This document shows, in pieces, positions 45,476 through 55,104 of a DNA stretch of 64,000 bases. Location of the stretch: positions 1-64,000 of the forward strand of contig CAZHAK010000010.1 in assembly GCA_964530625.1 (NCBI GenBank), given 5' to 3'. The position numbers and the translations under genes are program-made. The notes under the pieces are model-generated. The model searched no databases, was not told the origin of the DNA, and saw nothing but the letters and a program-made list of their open reading frames with translations. Origin of the DNA: JABWCQ01 sp964530625 (lineage in GTDB: Bacteria; Electryoneota; RPQS01). Each line of letters starts with the position of its first letter. Positions within the stretch are counted from its first letter, which is position 1.

Positions 45476-46854
45476 GCAATCTCCCCACAACATTTCGTCA
45501 TGTTCGCCACATTCATATGGTCGGAATCGGCGGTGCGGGCATGTGCGGGATCGCGGAAGTTTTGGCGTCAATGGGTTTTCAAGTCAGCGGATCAGATCTT
45601 TCTCAAAGTGATGTCACAGACCGCTTAGTGTCACTGGGCATCAAGGTTAGCTTCGAACACGTAGCCGAGCAAGCAGACGGTGCAGACGTGGTAGTGTTTT
45701 CTTCCGCGGTGCGGCCGGAGAATGTTGAAGTTCGTTATGCGCGCGAGCATCGGATTCCGACGATTCCGCGTAGCGAAATGCTTAGCGAGTTGATGCGCTT
45801 GAAGCGGGGTATCGCTGTGGCCGGCACGCACGGTAAAACGACGACCACCTCCATGATCGGATCCATCTTTGCGCATGCTGGGCTCGCGCCCACAGTGATA
45901 GTCGGCGGCAAGGTGCGCGCACTCGGTACGGGGGCGGCAACGGGCACCGGCGAATTCCTTGTCGCAGAAGCCGATGAGTTTGATCGCTCCTTTTTGAAGC
46001 TCTCCCCTACTCTTGCGGTTATCACGACTATTGAGGCTGAGCATCTCGATACCTATTTCGATCTTGAGAGCATCAAGGACGCATTTGTCGAGTTTGCGAA
46101 TAAGGTGCCGTTTTACGGATTGGTCGTCGTGTGCGAAGATGACCTGCACACACGGGAAATTATGCTCCGTATCAAGCGCCCGATGCTGACCTACGGGCGC
46201 AGCGCATCATCGGCCTATCGCATTTGTGACGAAACGTTCTCAGGCCTAAGTTCTTCGTTTGTCATTCAGACTCCGGAATTAGAGCGCTTCAAGTTTGAGC
46301 TTCAGGTTCCCGGGCAACACAATGTGTCCAACGCGACAGCGGGAATCGTCATCGCTTTGGAAACGGGTATTCCTGCAAAAGTGATTCGCGACGCGCTTCA
46401 TAGTTTTGCCGGTGTGCATCGCCGATTTGAGCGAAAGGGAGAAGTCAACGGCGCATTGATATTTGACGACTACGCACATCACCCGACTGAAGTGCGAGTC
46501 ACACTCGAGGCCGCAAAGCAATGTTGGCCAGACAAGCGGTTGGTCGCAGTATTTCAACCGCACCTTTACACGCGCACTCGCGACTTCGCCCTGGAGTTTG
46601 CGGATTCATTAGGAATTGCTGACAAAGTGCTGTTGCTGGAAATTTATCCGTCGCGCGAAAGTCCGTTGCCTAACGTGACTTCCAACTTGATCGCGGAACC
46701 CTTGCGAGTGAACGGTACAACGGTAGTTATGGTGTCAAGCGACCGATCTATTCCAGATCAGATTCGCAATGAGATTACTGACGGCGACATTGTCATCGCA
46801 ATGGGCGCAGGTTCCATATCCCGCTACATTGACGACTTGATTCGTCAAGCTTAG
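45472..46854 (+). CDS. murC: UDP-N-acetylmuramate:L-alanine ligase
   Basis: 460 residues. The N-terminal Rossmann motif is HMVGIGGAGMCGIAEVL, the ATP loop AVAGTHGKTTTTSM, then LVAEADEFDRSFLKLSPTLAVITTIEAEHLD and the C-terminal FDDYAHHPTEVRVTLEAA and VFQPHLYTRTRDF, all typical of MurC. It starts the stem peptide by adding L-Ala to UDP-MurNAc. It is coupled to murG, and murB begins one base after its stop. Confidence 0.98.
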   Translation: MSNLPTTFRHVRHIHMVGIGGAGMCGIAEVLASMGFQVSGSDLSQSDVTDRLVSLGIKVSFEHVAEQADGADVVVFSSAVRPENVEVRYAREHRIPTIPRSEMLSELMRLKRGIAVAGTHGKTTTTSMIGSIFAHAGLAPTVIVGGKVRALGTGAATGTGEFLVAEADEFDRSFLKLSPTLAVITTIEAEHLDTYFDLESIKDAFVEFANKVPFYGLVVVCEDDLHTREIMLRIKRPMLTYGRSASSAYRICDETFSGLSSSFVIQTPELERFKFELQVPGQHNVSNATAGIVIALETGIPAKVIRDALHSFAGVHRRFERKGEVNGALIFDDYAHHPTEVRVTLEAAKQCWPDKRLVAVFQPHLYTRTRDFALEFADSLGIADKVLLLEIYPSRESPLPNVTSNLIAEPLRVNGTTVVMVSSDRSIPDQIRNEITDGDIVIAMGAGSISRYIDDLIRQA

Positions 46855-46855
46855 T

Positions 46856-47776
46856 GTGAAAGCAAAACTTCAAAAGTTGATTCAGTTGGCGCCGTGCAGA
46901 CTGCGCGAGAACGTATTGCTTGCGCCTCACACGACCTTTCGCGTCGGTGGTCCCGCGGATATCCTTGCTGAACCACAAAGTGAAACAGAACTTCTAACAC
47001 TATTACGCTCAGCTCGCGATCTTGAGATTCCGTACTTCTATATGGGCTTAGGCTCAAACATCTTGGTATCCGACGCGGGCATACGCGGGATGGTCATTCG
47101 CGCACATGGTCAACTTGCCGAAATCAGAGGAGAAGGCGACATTGTTTCCGCCGGCCCAGCCGCGCGACTCTTGCTCTTAACGACGTTCGCAGCTCAGCAC
47201 TCTTTTACCGGACTTGAGCCCCTCTCGGGAATCCCCGGATCAGTGGGCGGGGGACTTATCATGAACGCAGGAGCATATGGAGGCGAAATTTCGGATTCAC
47301 TACTCGATGTTCGTGTGATAACACCTTCTCTCGACATCGCAACCTACTTGAAGAGTGATATCTCGTTTGGTTATCGCAGCGCCCCGGAATTGCAGAACAT
47401 GATTGTTTTGACGAGTCGGTATCAGCTTAAGACAGCTGAACAATCTGGTATCTACTCTGAGATGCGGCGCGTTTGGGGACTGCGAAGGCAGAAACAACCA
47501 ATTGAATTCCCCAGCGCAGGATCAATCTTCAAGCGCCCTCCGGGTGACTACGCAGGCAGGCTGATTGAAGCGGTAGGTTGCAAAGGCCTTCGCATCGGCG
47601 GCGCGATGGTATCAGCCAGACACGCAGGAATCTTTATAAATGATCGCGCTGGTACGGCAATTGAAATCGCGGAGTTGATTCGAACAGTTCGCCGTCGCGT
47701 ACATAGTACGTTCAATGTGACACTTGAAAACGAGATACTTCCCGTCGGATTCGATGCAGACCCCTTCGCACTCTAA
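46856..47776 (+). CDS. murB: UDP-N-acetylenolpyruvoylglucosamine reductase
   Basis: 306 residues from a GTG one base after the murC stop. The FAD-binding domain has HTTFRVGGPADILAEP and GLGSNILVSDAGIRGMVI; the catalytic region has GIPGSVGGGLIMNAGAYGGEI; the C-terminal domain has PSAGSIFKRPPGDYAGRLIE, the short type II MurB arrangement. It reduces UDP-GlcNAc-enolpyruvate to UDP-MurNAc with NADPH. The 3' end overlaps the ftsQ start. Confidence 0.97.
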   Translation: MKAKLQKLIQLAPCRLRENVLLAPHTTFRVGGPADILAEPQSETELLTLLRSARDLEIPYFYMGLGSNILVSDAGIRGMVIRAHGQLAEIRGEGDIVSAGPAARLLLLTTFAAQHSFTGLEPLSGIPGSVGGGLIMNAGAYGGEISDSLLDVRVITPSLDIATYLKSDISFGYRSAPELQNMIVLTSRYQLKTAEQSGIYSEMRRVWGLRRQKQPIEFPSAGSIFKRPPGDYAGRLIEAVGCKGLRIGGAMVSARHAGIFINDRAGTAIEIAELIRTVRRRVHSTFNVTLENEILPVGFDADPFAL

Positions 47777-48572
47777 ACTACAACAGCGAAAACGCAAGAC
47801 AAGACTGAAGGCTCTGCTCTGGGCGATCGGCCTTCTGGGTGTCATCGTGATCGGGATCCTCACAAACCAGTTAATGCGCAATGCCGTCGAGACTCTGGCA
47901 ATGCGAACGACTTCGTGGACTTGTTCGGATATTCAGATCATCGCAGGAGTTGAACTCTCTGCTGATTCCATTCTTGAATTATCAGGCTGTACAACGAAAT
48001 CACCCCTAGCAAGTTATTCGACGGATATCATCGCTGCAAGATTGCTTCAAAGCCCGTGGATTAAGAACGCGGAAGTCACGCGGTACCCCCCGAATACTTT
48101 GAAAATTCACGTCACCGAACGCACAGGCATCGCGTTGGTGCATGACGGTTCTCAGCTTGCTCTAAGCGAAGACTATGTCTTATTGCCGTGCGCGGACAAA
48201 TCGTGGAGAAACACATTGCCTTGGTTGTCCACCGATGTTCCCTTCGCGCGACAAGTCGGCCCGATGTCGGAACGCGACCCGCTTTATCCTGTAGCTCGTG
48301 AACTTGTTCGGGTTCGTTCGCTGACTCCGGATGTCGCTAGCAATTTTGCTGAGATGTATCGAGTCAACGGAACATGGGGTGCGGTTCTCATGAATCCGGT
48401 GTTGACGCTTAGCCTGTCGCCGGAGGTTTCGACGGAGAATTGGCTTGCTCTGAACGAACTGCTCATGACTCCGAAATTCCAAGACAAAGTAGAATCGAAT
48501 GCCGTAGTAGATTTGCGGCTTCCCGGATACGTTACACTTCATTTGCCTGGCACACAGGCGGAGGACTCTTAA
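47754..48572 (+). CDS. ftsQ: Cell division protein FtsQ/DivIB
   Basis: About 272 residues from the ATG at 47754 (a Met at 47724 in the same frame is possible). A basic cytoplasmic segment (KLQQRKRKTRLK) precedes one membrane helix (ALLWAIGLLGVIVIGIL), then a POTRA-like domain (CSDIQIIAGVELSADSILELSG...) and the FtsQ beta domain (SPWIKNAEVTRYPPNTLKIHVTER). FtsQ links early and late divisome parts. It overlaps murB by 23 bp and is followed 4 bp later by ftsA. The sequence is weakly conserved, so position adds weight. Confidence 0.92.
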   Translation: MQTPSHSKLQQRKRKTRLKALLWAIGLLGVIVIGILTNQLMRNAVETLAMRTTSWTCSDIQIIAGVELSADSILELSGCTTKSPLASYSTDIIAARLLQSPWIKNAEVTRYPPNTLKIHVTERTGIALVHDGSQLALSEDYVLLPCADKSWRNTLPWLSTDVPFARQVGPMSERDPLYPVARELVRVRSLTPDVASNFAEMYRVNGTWGAVLMNPVLTLSLSPEVSTENWLALNELLMTPKFQDKVESNAVVDLRLPGYVTLHLPGTQAEDS

Positions 48573-48576
48573 CGCA

Positions 48577-49836
48577 ATGAAGCACTCATATTCACAACAA
48601 GACATATTGTGCGGATTAGATATCGGCACGACTAAGATCGCCGCGATCATCGCCGCACCGAATCCTGACGGTGAGCCGCATTTGCTGGGAGTGGGATGTG
48701 TTCCGTCTCGCGGTTTGCGGCGCGGAGTAGTCGTCAACCTCGAGCAAACAGCGCATGACATTGCGGAGGCGATTGGCCTCGCTCAAGAAAAGGCCGGCGT
48801 CGAGGTTGAATCGGTTTGGGCAGGCATCGCAGGCGAACACGTCAAGAGTTTGAATTCGCGCGGGGTGATTCCGATCACGCGCTGGCGCGGCGAGCAAACT
48901 GGTGAAGTCACAACTGGTGATGTGGACAAAGTGGTTGAGGCAGCGCGAACAATATTACTGCCTCCCGACCGCAGAGTACTGCATGTGTTGCCACAAGAAT
49001 ATATGGTTGACGCGGAGGGCGGAATTCGCATGCCAATCGGAATGGCAGGCGTACGGCTTGAGGCCGACGTCCATATTGTTCATTGCGCGGTTTCGTCAGC
49101 ACAGAATATAATTGCCTGCTGCAAGCGCGCGGGAGTTGCCGTGCACGATTTGATATTGGAGCCACTCGCGTCCGCGGAGAGCGTCTTGACAAACGACGAA
49201 AAGGAGTTGGGTGTAATCCTATTGGACTTTGGCGGCGGCACAACCGATGTCGCGGCCTATCAAGGTGGGGCGATTCGCCATACGGCGATCATAGGCTACG
49301 GCGGAGACTATATCACACGCGACATTGCGATGGGATTGCGCACACCGATGGAATCCGCAGAGCAGATTAAGATTGAACACGGGTCGGCGCATCATCGGGC
49401 GATCAGTCAGAACGATTTTCTTGAAATTCCTGGAATCGGCGGACGCGAACCTCGTGAATTGAGCCGCTCGATGTTGGTCTCTATTGTCGGGCCACGCGTG
49501 GAAGAGATATTGACGATTGCTCGCGACGAACTCAAGAAGACTCGCGTTCTTGAACAGATCGGCGCAGGCATCGTGCTGACGGGTGGCGGGGCGTCGATGT
49601 CCGGCATGGCTGAGATTGCTGAAGAGATTTTCGCACTGCCGGTTCGGATTGGCGCGCCGCAAAACTCGTTTGACGCGAGCGATCTTTACTTAGGTCCGAA
49701 ATTCGCGACCGCGGTTGGCCTCGTTCGTCACGGCAACCGTCAGATTGCGGAGATGATCGCGTCCGGTCACAACGCAGAATCGTGGACGGCACGCACGTCG
49801 ATTAAAGTGCGCAAGTTTTTCTCTGAAATTTTCTAA
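48577..49836 (+). CDS. ftsA: Cell division protein FtsA
   Basis: 419 residues of the actin-like ATPase family. Phosphate 1 motif LCGLDIGTTKIAAIIA, the SHS2/1C insert (~85-165), phosphate 2 LLDFGGGTTDVAAYQ and the adenosine motif IVLTGGGASMSGM are clear. The C-terminus (STARTSIKVRKFFSEIF in pattern) resembles the amphipathic membrane-targeting helix. FtsA tethers FtsZ to the membrane and recruits later division proteins. ftsZ follows 29 bp later. Confidence 0.97.
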   Translation: MKHSYSQQDILCGLDIGTTKIAAIIAAPNPDGEPHLLGVGCVPSRGLRRGVVVNLEQTAHDIAEAIGLAQEKAGVEVESVWAGIAGEHVKSLNSRGVIPITRWRGEQTGEVTTGDVDKVVEAARTILLPPDRRVLHVLPQEYMVDAEGGIRMPIGMAGVRLEADVHIVHCAVSSAQNIIACCKRAGVAVHDLILEPLASAESVLTNDEKELGVILLDFGGGTTDVAAYQGGAIRHTAIIGYGGDYITRDIAMGLRTPMESAEQIKIEHGSAHHRAISQNDFLEIPGIGGREPRELSRSMLVSIVGPRVEEILTIARDELKKTRVLEQIGAGIVLTGGGASMSGMAEIAEEIFALPVRIGAPQNSFDASDLYLGPKFATAVGLVRHGNRQIAEMIASGHNAESWTARTSIKVRKFFSEIF

Positions 49837-49865
49837 TAGCTATTAAAATTCGAAGGAGTACATCA

Positions 49866-51083
49866 ATGGCAGCCATGCAATTCATGTTCGCGGAAAACTC
49901 TCTTGGCGCTAAGATGAAGGTTGTTGGCGTAGGCGGCGCTGGCGGCAACGCGCTGAATTGGATGATCGAGACGGGTTTGAAGAGCGTAGATTTTATTGCG
50001 GTGAACACGGACGCGCAAGCTCTTGAAACAAACGCGGCTCCACGTAAAATCCAAATCGGTGCAACGTCAACACGTGGCTTGGGCGCAGGCGCGAATCCTG
50101 CAGTAGGTCGTGAGGCGGTTGAAGAGAATCGCGAAGAACTAGTGAAAGCGCTCACGGGTGCGGACATGGTTTTCGTAACGGCGGGTATGGGCGGTGGCAC
50201 GGGCACGGGCGCGGCTCCAATCGTCGCGCAAATCGCGCGTGAGATCGGCGCGTTAACAGTTGGTATCGTCACTAAACCGTTCGCGTTTGAAGGTAAAAAG
50301 CGTTTATCACACGCTCTGGATGGAATTGAACAGCTTCGCGAGCAAGTAGACACGCTTATCGTGATTCCAAATCAAAGGCTGATCTCGCTTGTTGACCGCT
50401 CTACGTCGTTGGTGGATGCGTTTAAGCTCGCCGACAACGTTCTCTTGCACGCGACACGCGGCATATCTAACCTGATTACCGAACCAGGTATGGTCAATCT
50501 TGACTTCGCCGATGTACGCACGGTCATGGCCGCAAAGGGCGATGCGTTGATGGGCGTTGGAGTCGGAGTCGGTGAACATCGCGCGGTGGAAGCGGCACAA
50601 CAGGCAATCTCTTCCCCTCTGCTCGAAGAAGTCTCAATTGACGGCGCGCGTTCCGTTCTGGTAAACATCACGGGCGGCAGCGACCTAACACTGTTGGACG
50701 TCGCGGACGCCACGACGGTGATCACGGAAGCGGCTGGTGAAGATGCGGAAGTCATTTTCGGAGCAGTGATCGACACGGACATTCGGGATGAAGTTCGAGT
50801 GACAGTTATCGCCACGGGGTTTAACTGCGCATCCTCGAACCAAAGACCGCAGGCATTCAGGACATCACCGATTGCCCGGTCGCACACGCCTGTTGAAATC
50901 ACGTCACCCGTTCGGCGCGAACCGATTCGCATCGAACGTTACGAAGAACCATTTCCTTTGAATGTCCAACCGCTGACCCGCGAAGTGAATGGTCGGCTGG
51001 AGCCGATCATCGTAGGCGACGACGGCGAAAGCTCAGTAGATGATTTTGAGGTTCCGACGTTCCTGCGCAGGCAGATGGACTAA
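49866..51083 (+). CDS. ftsZ: Cell division GTPase FtsZ
   Basis: 405 residues of tubulin fold. The nucleotide-binding start KVVGVGGAGGNALNWMI, the tubulin signature GMGGGTGTGAAP (GGGTGTG at 109-115) and the synergy-loop region VNLDFADVRTVM are intact. A variable linker leads to the conserved C-terminal peptide DDFEVPTFLRRQ, the binding site for FtsA and other partners. GAAGGAG precedes the ATG at a normal spacing. FtsZ forms the cytokinetic ring. It ends the dcw cluster, and a terminator follows. Confidence 0.99.
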   Translation: MAAMQFMFAENSLGAKMKVVGVGGAGGNALNWMIETGLKSVDFIAVNTDAQALETNAAPRKIQIGATSTRGLGAGANPAVGREAVEENREELVKALTGADMVFVTAGMGGGTGTGAAPIVAQIAREIGALTVGIVTKPFAFEGKKRLSHALDGIEQLREQVDTLIVIPNQRLISLVDRSTSLVDAFKLADNVLLHATRGISNLITEPGMVNLDFADVRTVMAAKGDALMGVGVGVGEHRAVEAAQQAISSPLLEEVSIDGARSVLVNITGGSDLTLLDVADATTVITEAAGEDAEVIFGAVIDTDIRDEVRVTVIATGFNCASSNQRPQAFRTSPIARSHTPVEITSPVRREPIRIERYEEPFPLNVQPLTREVNGRLEPIIVGDDGESSVDDFEVPTFLRRQMD

Positions 51084-51103
51084 GGCAAATGTCAGGAGTA
51101 TCG

Positions 51104-51133
51104 AAGGGCTCTGCGAAACGGCAGAGCCTTTTT
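51104..51133 (+). terminator. Intrinsic terminator after ftsZ
   Basis: GGCTCTGC, loop GAAACG, GCAGAGCC, then five T, with further A-T pairs extending the stem. It lies 20 bp after the ftsZ stop and closes the dcw cluster. Confidence 0.88.
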
Positions 51134-51203
51134 ACTTGCGTCTGTCTAAGTTTTTGGCTATTTTTCTGATGGTGACAAGAAAACTTACAGTTTGAGGAAG
51201 ACA

Positions 51204-52253
51204 ATGGATTTTAGGCTGCTGAAAAAATTGTGCGAGTCCCACGCCGTATCAGGGCGAGAAGAGGGTATCCGGGCGCTCATTCGATCGGAATTTGAAGCGC
51301 TCGGTCTAACGGTGTCGAATGACGCGATGGGGAACTTGACCGGTTTCAAAAAGGGCACGGGAAAAAAGAAGGTCATGCTTGCGGGCCATATGGACGAGAT
51401 CGGCTTTATTGTTTCGCACATTGACAAGGACGGCTTTCTGCGGTTTCAGCCCTGCGGCGGCTTTGACCCGCGGACACTCATGAGCCAGCGAGTCTATGTG
51501 CATACAGCCAAAAGGCGTTTACTGGGCGTCATGGGCACGCGGCCCGTTCACGTTCTCAAGGACGAAGAGAAAAAGAAAGTTCTGGAAGTGACGGATTACT
51601 TCGTGGATCTCGGACGTTCCTCAAAGGAGGTAGAGAAGCTGGTCGAAATCGGCGATCCGATTACGATGGCTCGTGAGCTGGACGAGCTTGGGGATTGCTT
51701 GACAGGAAAATCCCTCGACAATCGTTTTGGTGTTTGGCTAATGATCGAGGCGTTAAAGCTCGTTAAAAAGAATTCTGTTAACATTTATGCGGTTGCGACG
51801 ACTCAAGAAGAAGTCGGCCTTCGCGGCGCGATTGCCGCTACACGGGACATCGTGCCGGACGTCGGTATTGCTTTGGATGTCACCATCGCGTCCGACATTC
51901 CCGGATCGGCGGCGCAGGACTACGTGACGAAAGTCGGCGGCGGCGCGTGTATCAAAATTTTGGACGGATCAATGATTTCAAATCCGAAGATCGTCCGGGA
52001 GCTGAAAGACATTGCCACCAAGAAAAAAATTCCGTGGCAATATGAGATACTGCCGCGCGGCGGAACAGACGGCGGCGGCATGCGCATGGTGTCGGGCAAT
52101 ACAGCCGTGGGCGCGATTTCGGTTGCTTTGCGCTATGTCCACTCTACCGTCGAGACGGCGCACAAGGATGATCTTGAGGCGTGTGTCAAGCTCTTGGCCG
52201 CATATCTTGAAACCACAACGGGTTCAGGCTACGAGTTGGGCGACAAGCTTTAA
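51204..52253 (+). CDS. M42 family metallo-aminopeptidase
   Basis: 349 residues from the ATG at 51204, which has GAGGAAG 3 nt upstream; an in-frame TTG at 51192 is less likely. The M42 metal and catalytic residues are visible: VMLAGHMDEIGF (His and Asp), SLDNRFGVW (bridging Asp), TTQEEVGLRG (catalytic Glu pair), ALDVTIASDIPG, and the C-terminal YVHSTVETAHKDDLE with the last His. M42 peptidases form large tetrahedral shells and trim N-terminal residues of peptides made by the proteasome or Lon. Other names in annotation are glucanase/cellulase M, which are misleading. Confidence 0.95.
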   Translation: MDFRLLKKLCESHAVSGREEGIRALIRSEFEALGLTVSNDAMGNLTGFKKGTGKKKVMLAGHMDEIGFIVSHIDKDGFLRFQPCGGFDPRTLMSQRVYVHTAKRRLLGVMGTRPVHVLKDEEKKKVLEVTDYFVDLGRSSKEVEKLVEIGDPITMARELDELGDCLTGKSLDNRFGVWLMIEALKLVKKNSVNIYAVATTQEEVGLRGAIAATRDIVPDVGIALDVTIASDIPGSAAQDYVTKVGGGACIKILDGSMISNPKIVRELKDIATKKKIPWQYEILPRGGTDGGGMRMVSGNTAVGAISVALRYVHSTVETAHKDDLEACVKLLAAYLETTTGSGYELGDKL

Positions 52254-52272
52254 CGGGATTTCATTTGCACAC

Positions 52273-52304
52273 AAAAAACCCCGCATCGCTGCGGGGCTTT
52301 TTTT
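52273..52304. terminator. Bidirectional intrinsic terminator
   Basis: CCCCGCA, loop TCGC, TGCGGGG flanked by a run of A on one side and seven T on the other, between the convergent M42 peptidase and subtilase genes. Confidence 0.9.
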
Positions 52305-52321
52305 GTACTGTTGACTATAAC

Positions 52322-55045
52322 TCACTTGAGCAATATTACACGCTGTGTTTTGCTCACATTGTTTGCCGACACATTCAGCCAGTACGATCCACTGGGCAGA
52401 TTGTCGCCGTCAATCTTAATCGTGTGCGTTCCAGCACTGACTTGGCGGTCCGCGATCAGGTCTACCTGCCTGCCAAGAACGTCGTGCAAAGTGACACGAA
52501 CACGAGAAGACTTAGCCAGATCAATCTGTACGTTTGCCTCGGGATTAAACGGGTTGGGAAACGCGGCAGAAACTGAAAAATCTGACGGAACAATGTCCGG
52601 TAGTTCATCCGCGCTGACAGGCGCACCAAACCAACTCATCACTCGACGCACAATTTCGCGGTGATGAACGGAACCAACCGCTCCGCACGCCGCTTCAAGC
52701 GCAAAACCGAAGTACACTGACTTATAGGTAGAATTTTCAAACCGCACTGCTCCACCCAAACCATTCACGTTGTACGTGTAGATAACGGTACCATCATTCA
52801 CAGCGGACAAGACCGAGGGGCTAACACTTCCGTTGCCTGCGCACGCGCCACCGATTAAAATGAGGTTTGCATTATCCGAGATCGGGTCGCCACCAACACC
52901 AGTCAATTGAGTAGAACCTGACGCTCCCCCACTCTGCGAATGAAGATAGTCGCTGTAGAAAGCGCTGTTGCGCACGTCCGCGTCCACGTCGATACCCTGT
53001 CCACCCAGCAAGAGCGACCCGCCGCCGTTCAAAAACGATTGCAACGCCTCACGATCGCTCTGCGTCAGTGTATTGCTTTGCTCATTTCCACAGGCCCAAA
53101 CAACGTAGTCGTATTGCTCCAATTCCGCCAAGCTGATTGCGCCGCTCAGCAATGTGGAGTAGTCGTCATAGTTGTATCCATTGGTATTGAGGGCCGCCGA
53201 AAAATACTCCGCGTAGTTTGCGCCGTTGTCGTCATCTATGACAACCGTCTGAGCACGTCCGACTCGCATCGTCGCGGTACGAGTCAGGGAGAGATTTTCT
53301 TCGAGAACGAACTCGACTTGCAGGGACGTCGTATATCCGTAATCAACATTTCCTGCACACGAAATCATCGCCATCGGGTTAGTAAGTTCGGCCGATTGTC
53401 CCCCTGCGAGATTACCGATCAGGTAAGTCGTATTGCTCAGAGTAAGATTGGGATCAGACGACGTCACTCGGACTTCAACGTCTATCGCATTGAACCATCC
53501 AGCAAGATTGTTTACGATCAAGGACAATTGCCCTGTTTCGTTTTGTTCCAAACGATTGTCACCGTCGTCGTCACCGGAGACTCCTGCGGAGACGACGTTT
53601 AAGTTCGGCAAAAGTGCCCCCAACGCCGTCTCGGCGTCAACACGACCGAATCCTAACTCGTTCGGATTATAGCCGGGATTCAGAGCGGATATATCCACAG
53701 CATTCTCCAGCACGAGATCACGAAGCTGACCATTGTTCAAGTCTGGCAGAACAGACCAGACCAACGCGAAAATCCCCAGGGCATTGGGGCTGGCCATAGA
53801 GGTGCCATTCAACGAAGCGTAGCCATCATTGACACTGAGCGAAAAGGCGCTAACGCCCGGTGCAAAACAATCTACATGAGTACCAAAGTTTGAAAACGTG
53901 GGTATATCGTCGTCACAGTCCACCGCTCCGACACAAATGACGTTGTCATATGCACAGGGATATTGCACCTGATTGTTGCCGTCATTTCCAGCAGCTGCAC
54001 ACAGCACGGCGCCGCTCGCCCATGCAGCCTGAATGGCACTGTTCATGGAATTGCTGAACGAAGGTCCGCCGTAAGACATATTCACAAGATCAACTCCCAA
54101 CGCGGTTGCCCAGCTCAGACAGGCGATGGCTGCAGACGTCACCACGACACCTTCTCCTGTCAAGGGAACGTATCCCGCACGGCTGGCCATTATCTTGATA
54201 TTCCAGCACACCCCGGCCACGCCGATACTGTTGTTACCTCGCGCGCCAATCAGTCCCAGAACATGTGTGCCGTGATTGCCAATACTTATGGTGTTGTTGT
54301 CCTGCGTGACGACATCTTCACCGGGCGCTCCTCCGCCACCCACGTTGATAAAGTCCCAACCGATCAGGTCATCAACGTAGCCATTGCCGTCATCATCAAA
54401 TCCATTGACGTCGAAAATGTCGCCGGGATAGTCGGTGTCCGTGTACACAACACCGTTGTTGTCGAGATCTTCGCCCGGATTCACCCATAGATTATCATAA
54501 GCGTCCGGGTGCGGCCACCAGAATCCGCCATCAATTGCAACCGCCAGAAGTTCTTCGCTTCCTGTGCTGTAATCCCAGGCAACCGGACAGCCCATGAGCC
54601 GCTTGTCGCATTGCTGATTCCATGAAATATCATTGGGAATCGTCTCAAAAGACTTTAATAGGAAATCAGGTTCAGCGTAAATGACTTCAGACAAGGACAG
54701 CAACGCATCCCTGACTTCAATGACATCATAAGTGTCAGGAAAGTTGATCGACACAAGCCGCGCGGCATCCGGTGCGACTGGCATCCGTGACAAAATTTGA
54801 TCCGGTACAATACGAAACACTCCAGAGACCTGAAATCTCTGGAGTGTTTCATCTATTATACCTGCGTTATCGAGGCTTAGAGCGCCGTTCAAACGTTCCT
54901 GAGTTTGAATCTCTCCGACGTTCTCTGAGAAATTCACAAGCAGTCGGCCCGGCAGCCATTCAGTACTTTCGGGATAGTCGCTTCCGGAGAGCGCACTAAC
55001 AGGCAACAGCGCCAGTCCCAGAAACAGCATAAGCAGTCTGTTCAC
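52322..55045 (-). CDS. Secreted subtilase (S8) with amidotransferase-like module and PNPFNP tail; Asp motif altered to DGG
   Basis: 907 residues from a GTG with AAGGGA 6-7 nt upstream, opening a signal peptide (NRLLMLFLGLALLPVSALS). An inhibitor-like propeptide precedes the S8 domain (~135-470): D172 in VAIDGGFWWPHPDA, H258 in NHGTHVLG and S416 in NGTSMASP. The usual DTG around the Asp is DGG, so activity may be changed. The Asp-rich insert FDDDGNGYVDDLIGWDF is shared with its neighbour. A CARDB/Ig-like domain (~480-610), a glutamine-amidotransferase-like module (~615-835, WACGNEQSNTL) and a C-terminal tail (AFPNPFNPEANVQIDL...VILLK) follow. It is a tandem paralog of the next gene upstream. 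Confidence 0.92.
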   Translation of the reverse strand: MNRLLMLFLGLALLPVSALSGSDYPESTEWLPGRLLVNFSENVGEIQTQERLNGALSLDNAGIIDETLQRFQVSGVFRIVPDQILSRMPVAPDAARLVSINFPDTYDVIEVRDALLSLSEVIYAEPDFLLKSFETIPNDISWNQQCDKRLMGCPVAWDYSTGSEELLAVAIDGGFWWPHPDAYDNLWVNPGEDLDNNGVVYTDTDYPGDIFDVNGFDDDGNGYVDDLIGWDFINVGGGGAPGEDVVTQDNNTISIGNHGTHVLGLIGARGNNSIGVAGVCWNIKIMASRAGYVPLTGEGVVVTSAAIACLSWATALGVDLVNMSYGGPSFSNSMNSAIQAAWASGAVLCAAAGNDGNNQVQYPCAYDNVICVGAVDCDDDIPTFSNFGTHVDCFAPGVSAFSLSVNDGYASLNGTSMASPNALGIFALVWSVLPDLNNGQLRDLVLENAVDISALNPGYNPNELGFGRVDAETALGALLPNLNVVSAGVSGDDDGDNRLEQNETGQLSLIVNNLAGWFNAIDVEVRVTSSDPNLTLSNTTYLIGNLAGGQSAELTNPMAMISCAGNVDYGYTTSLQVEFVLEENLSLTRTATMRVGRAQTVVIDDDNGANYAEYFSAALNTNGYNYDDYSTLLSGAISLAELEQYDYVVWACGNEQSNTLTQSDREALQSFLNGGGSLLLGGQGIDVDADVRNSAFYSDYLHSQSGGASGSTQLTGVGGDPISDNANLILIGGACAGNGSVSPSVLSAVNDGTVIYTYNVNGLGGAVRFENSTYKSVYFGFALEAACGAVGSVHHREIVRRVMSWFGAPVSADELPDIVPSDFSVSAAFPNPFNPEANVQIDLAKSSRVRVTLHDVLGRQVDLIADRQVSAGTHTIKIDGDNLPSGSYWLNVSANNVSKTQRVILLK

Positions 55046-55104
55046 GTTCGTTCCCTTTCGTAATACTCAAAAGATCCCCGGGAAAAGATCCAAGCTGTAT
55101 CAAG

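Noticed and set aside
55046..55104. Direct repeat AAAAGATCC twice between the two subtilase genes
   Set aside because: Only 9 bp in two copies; too short to call a duplication junction or regulatory site.
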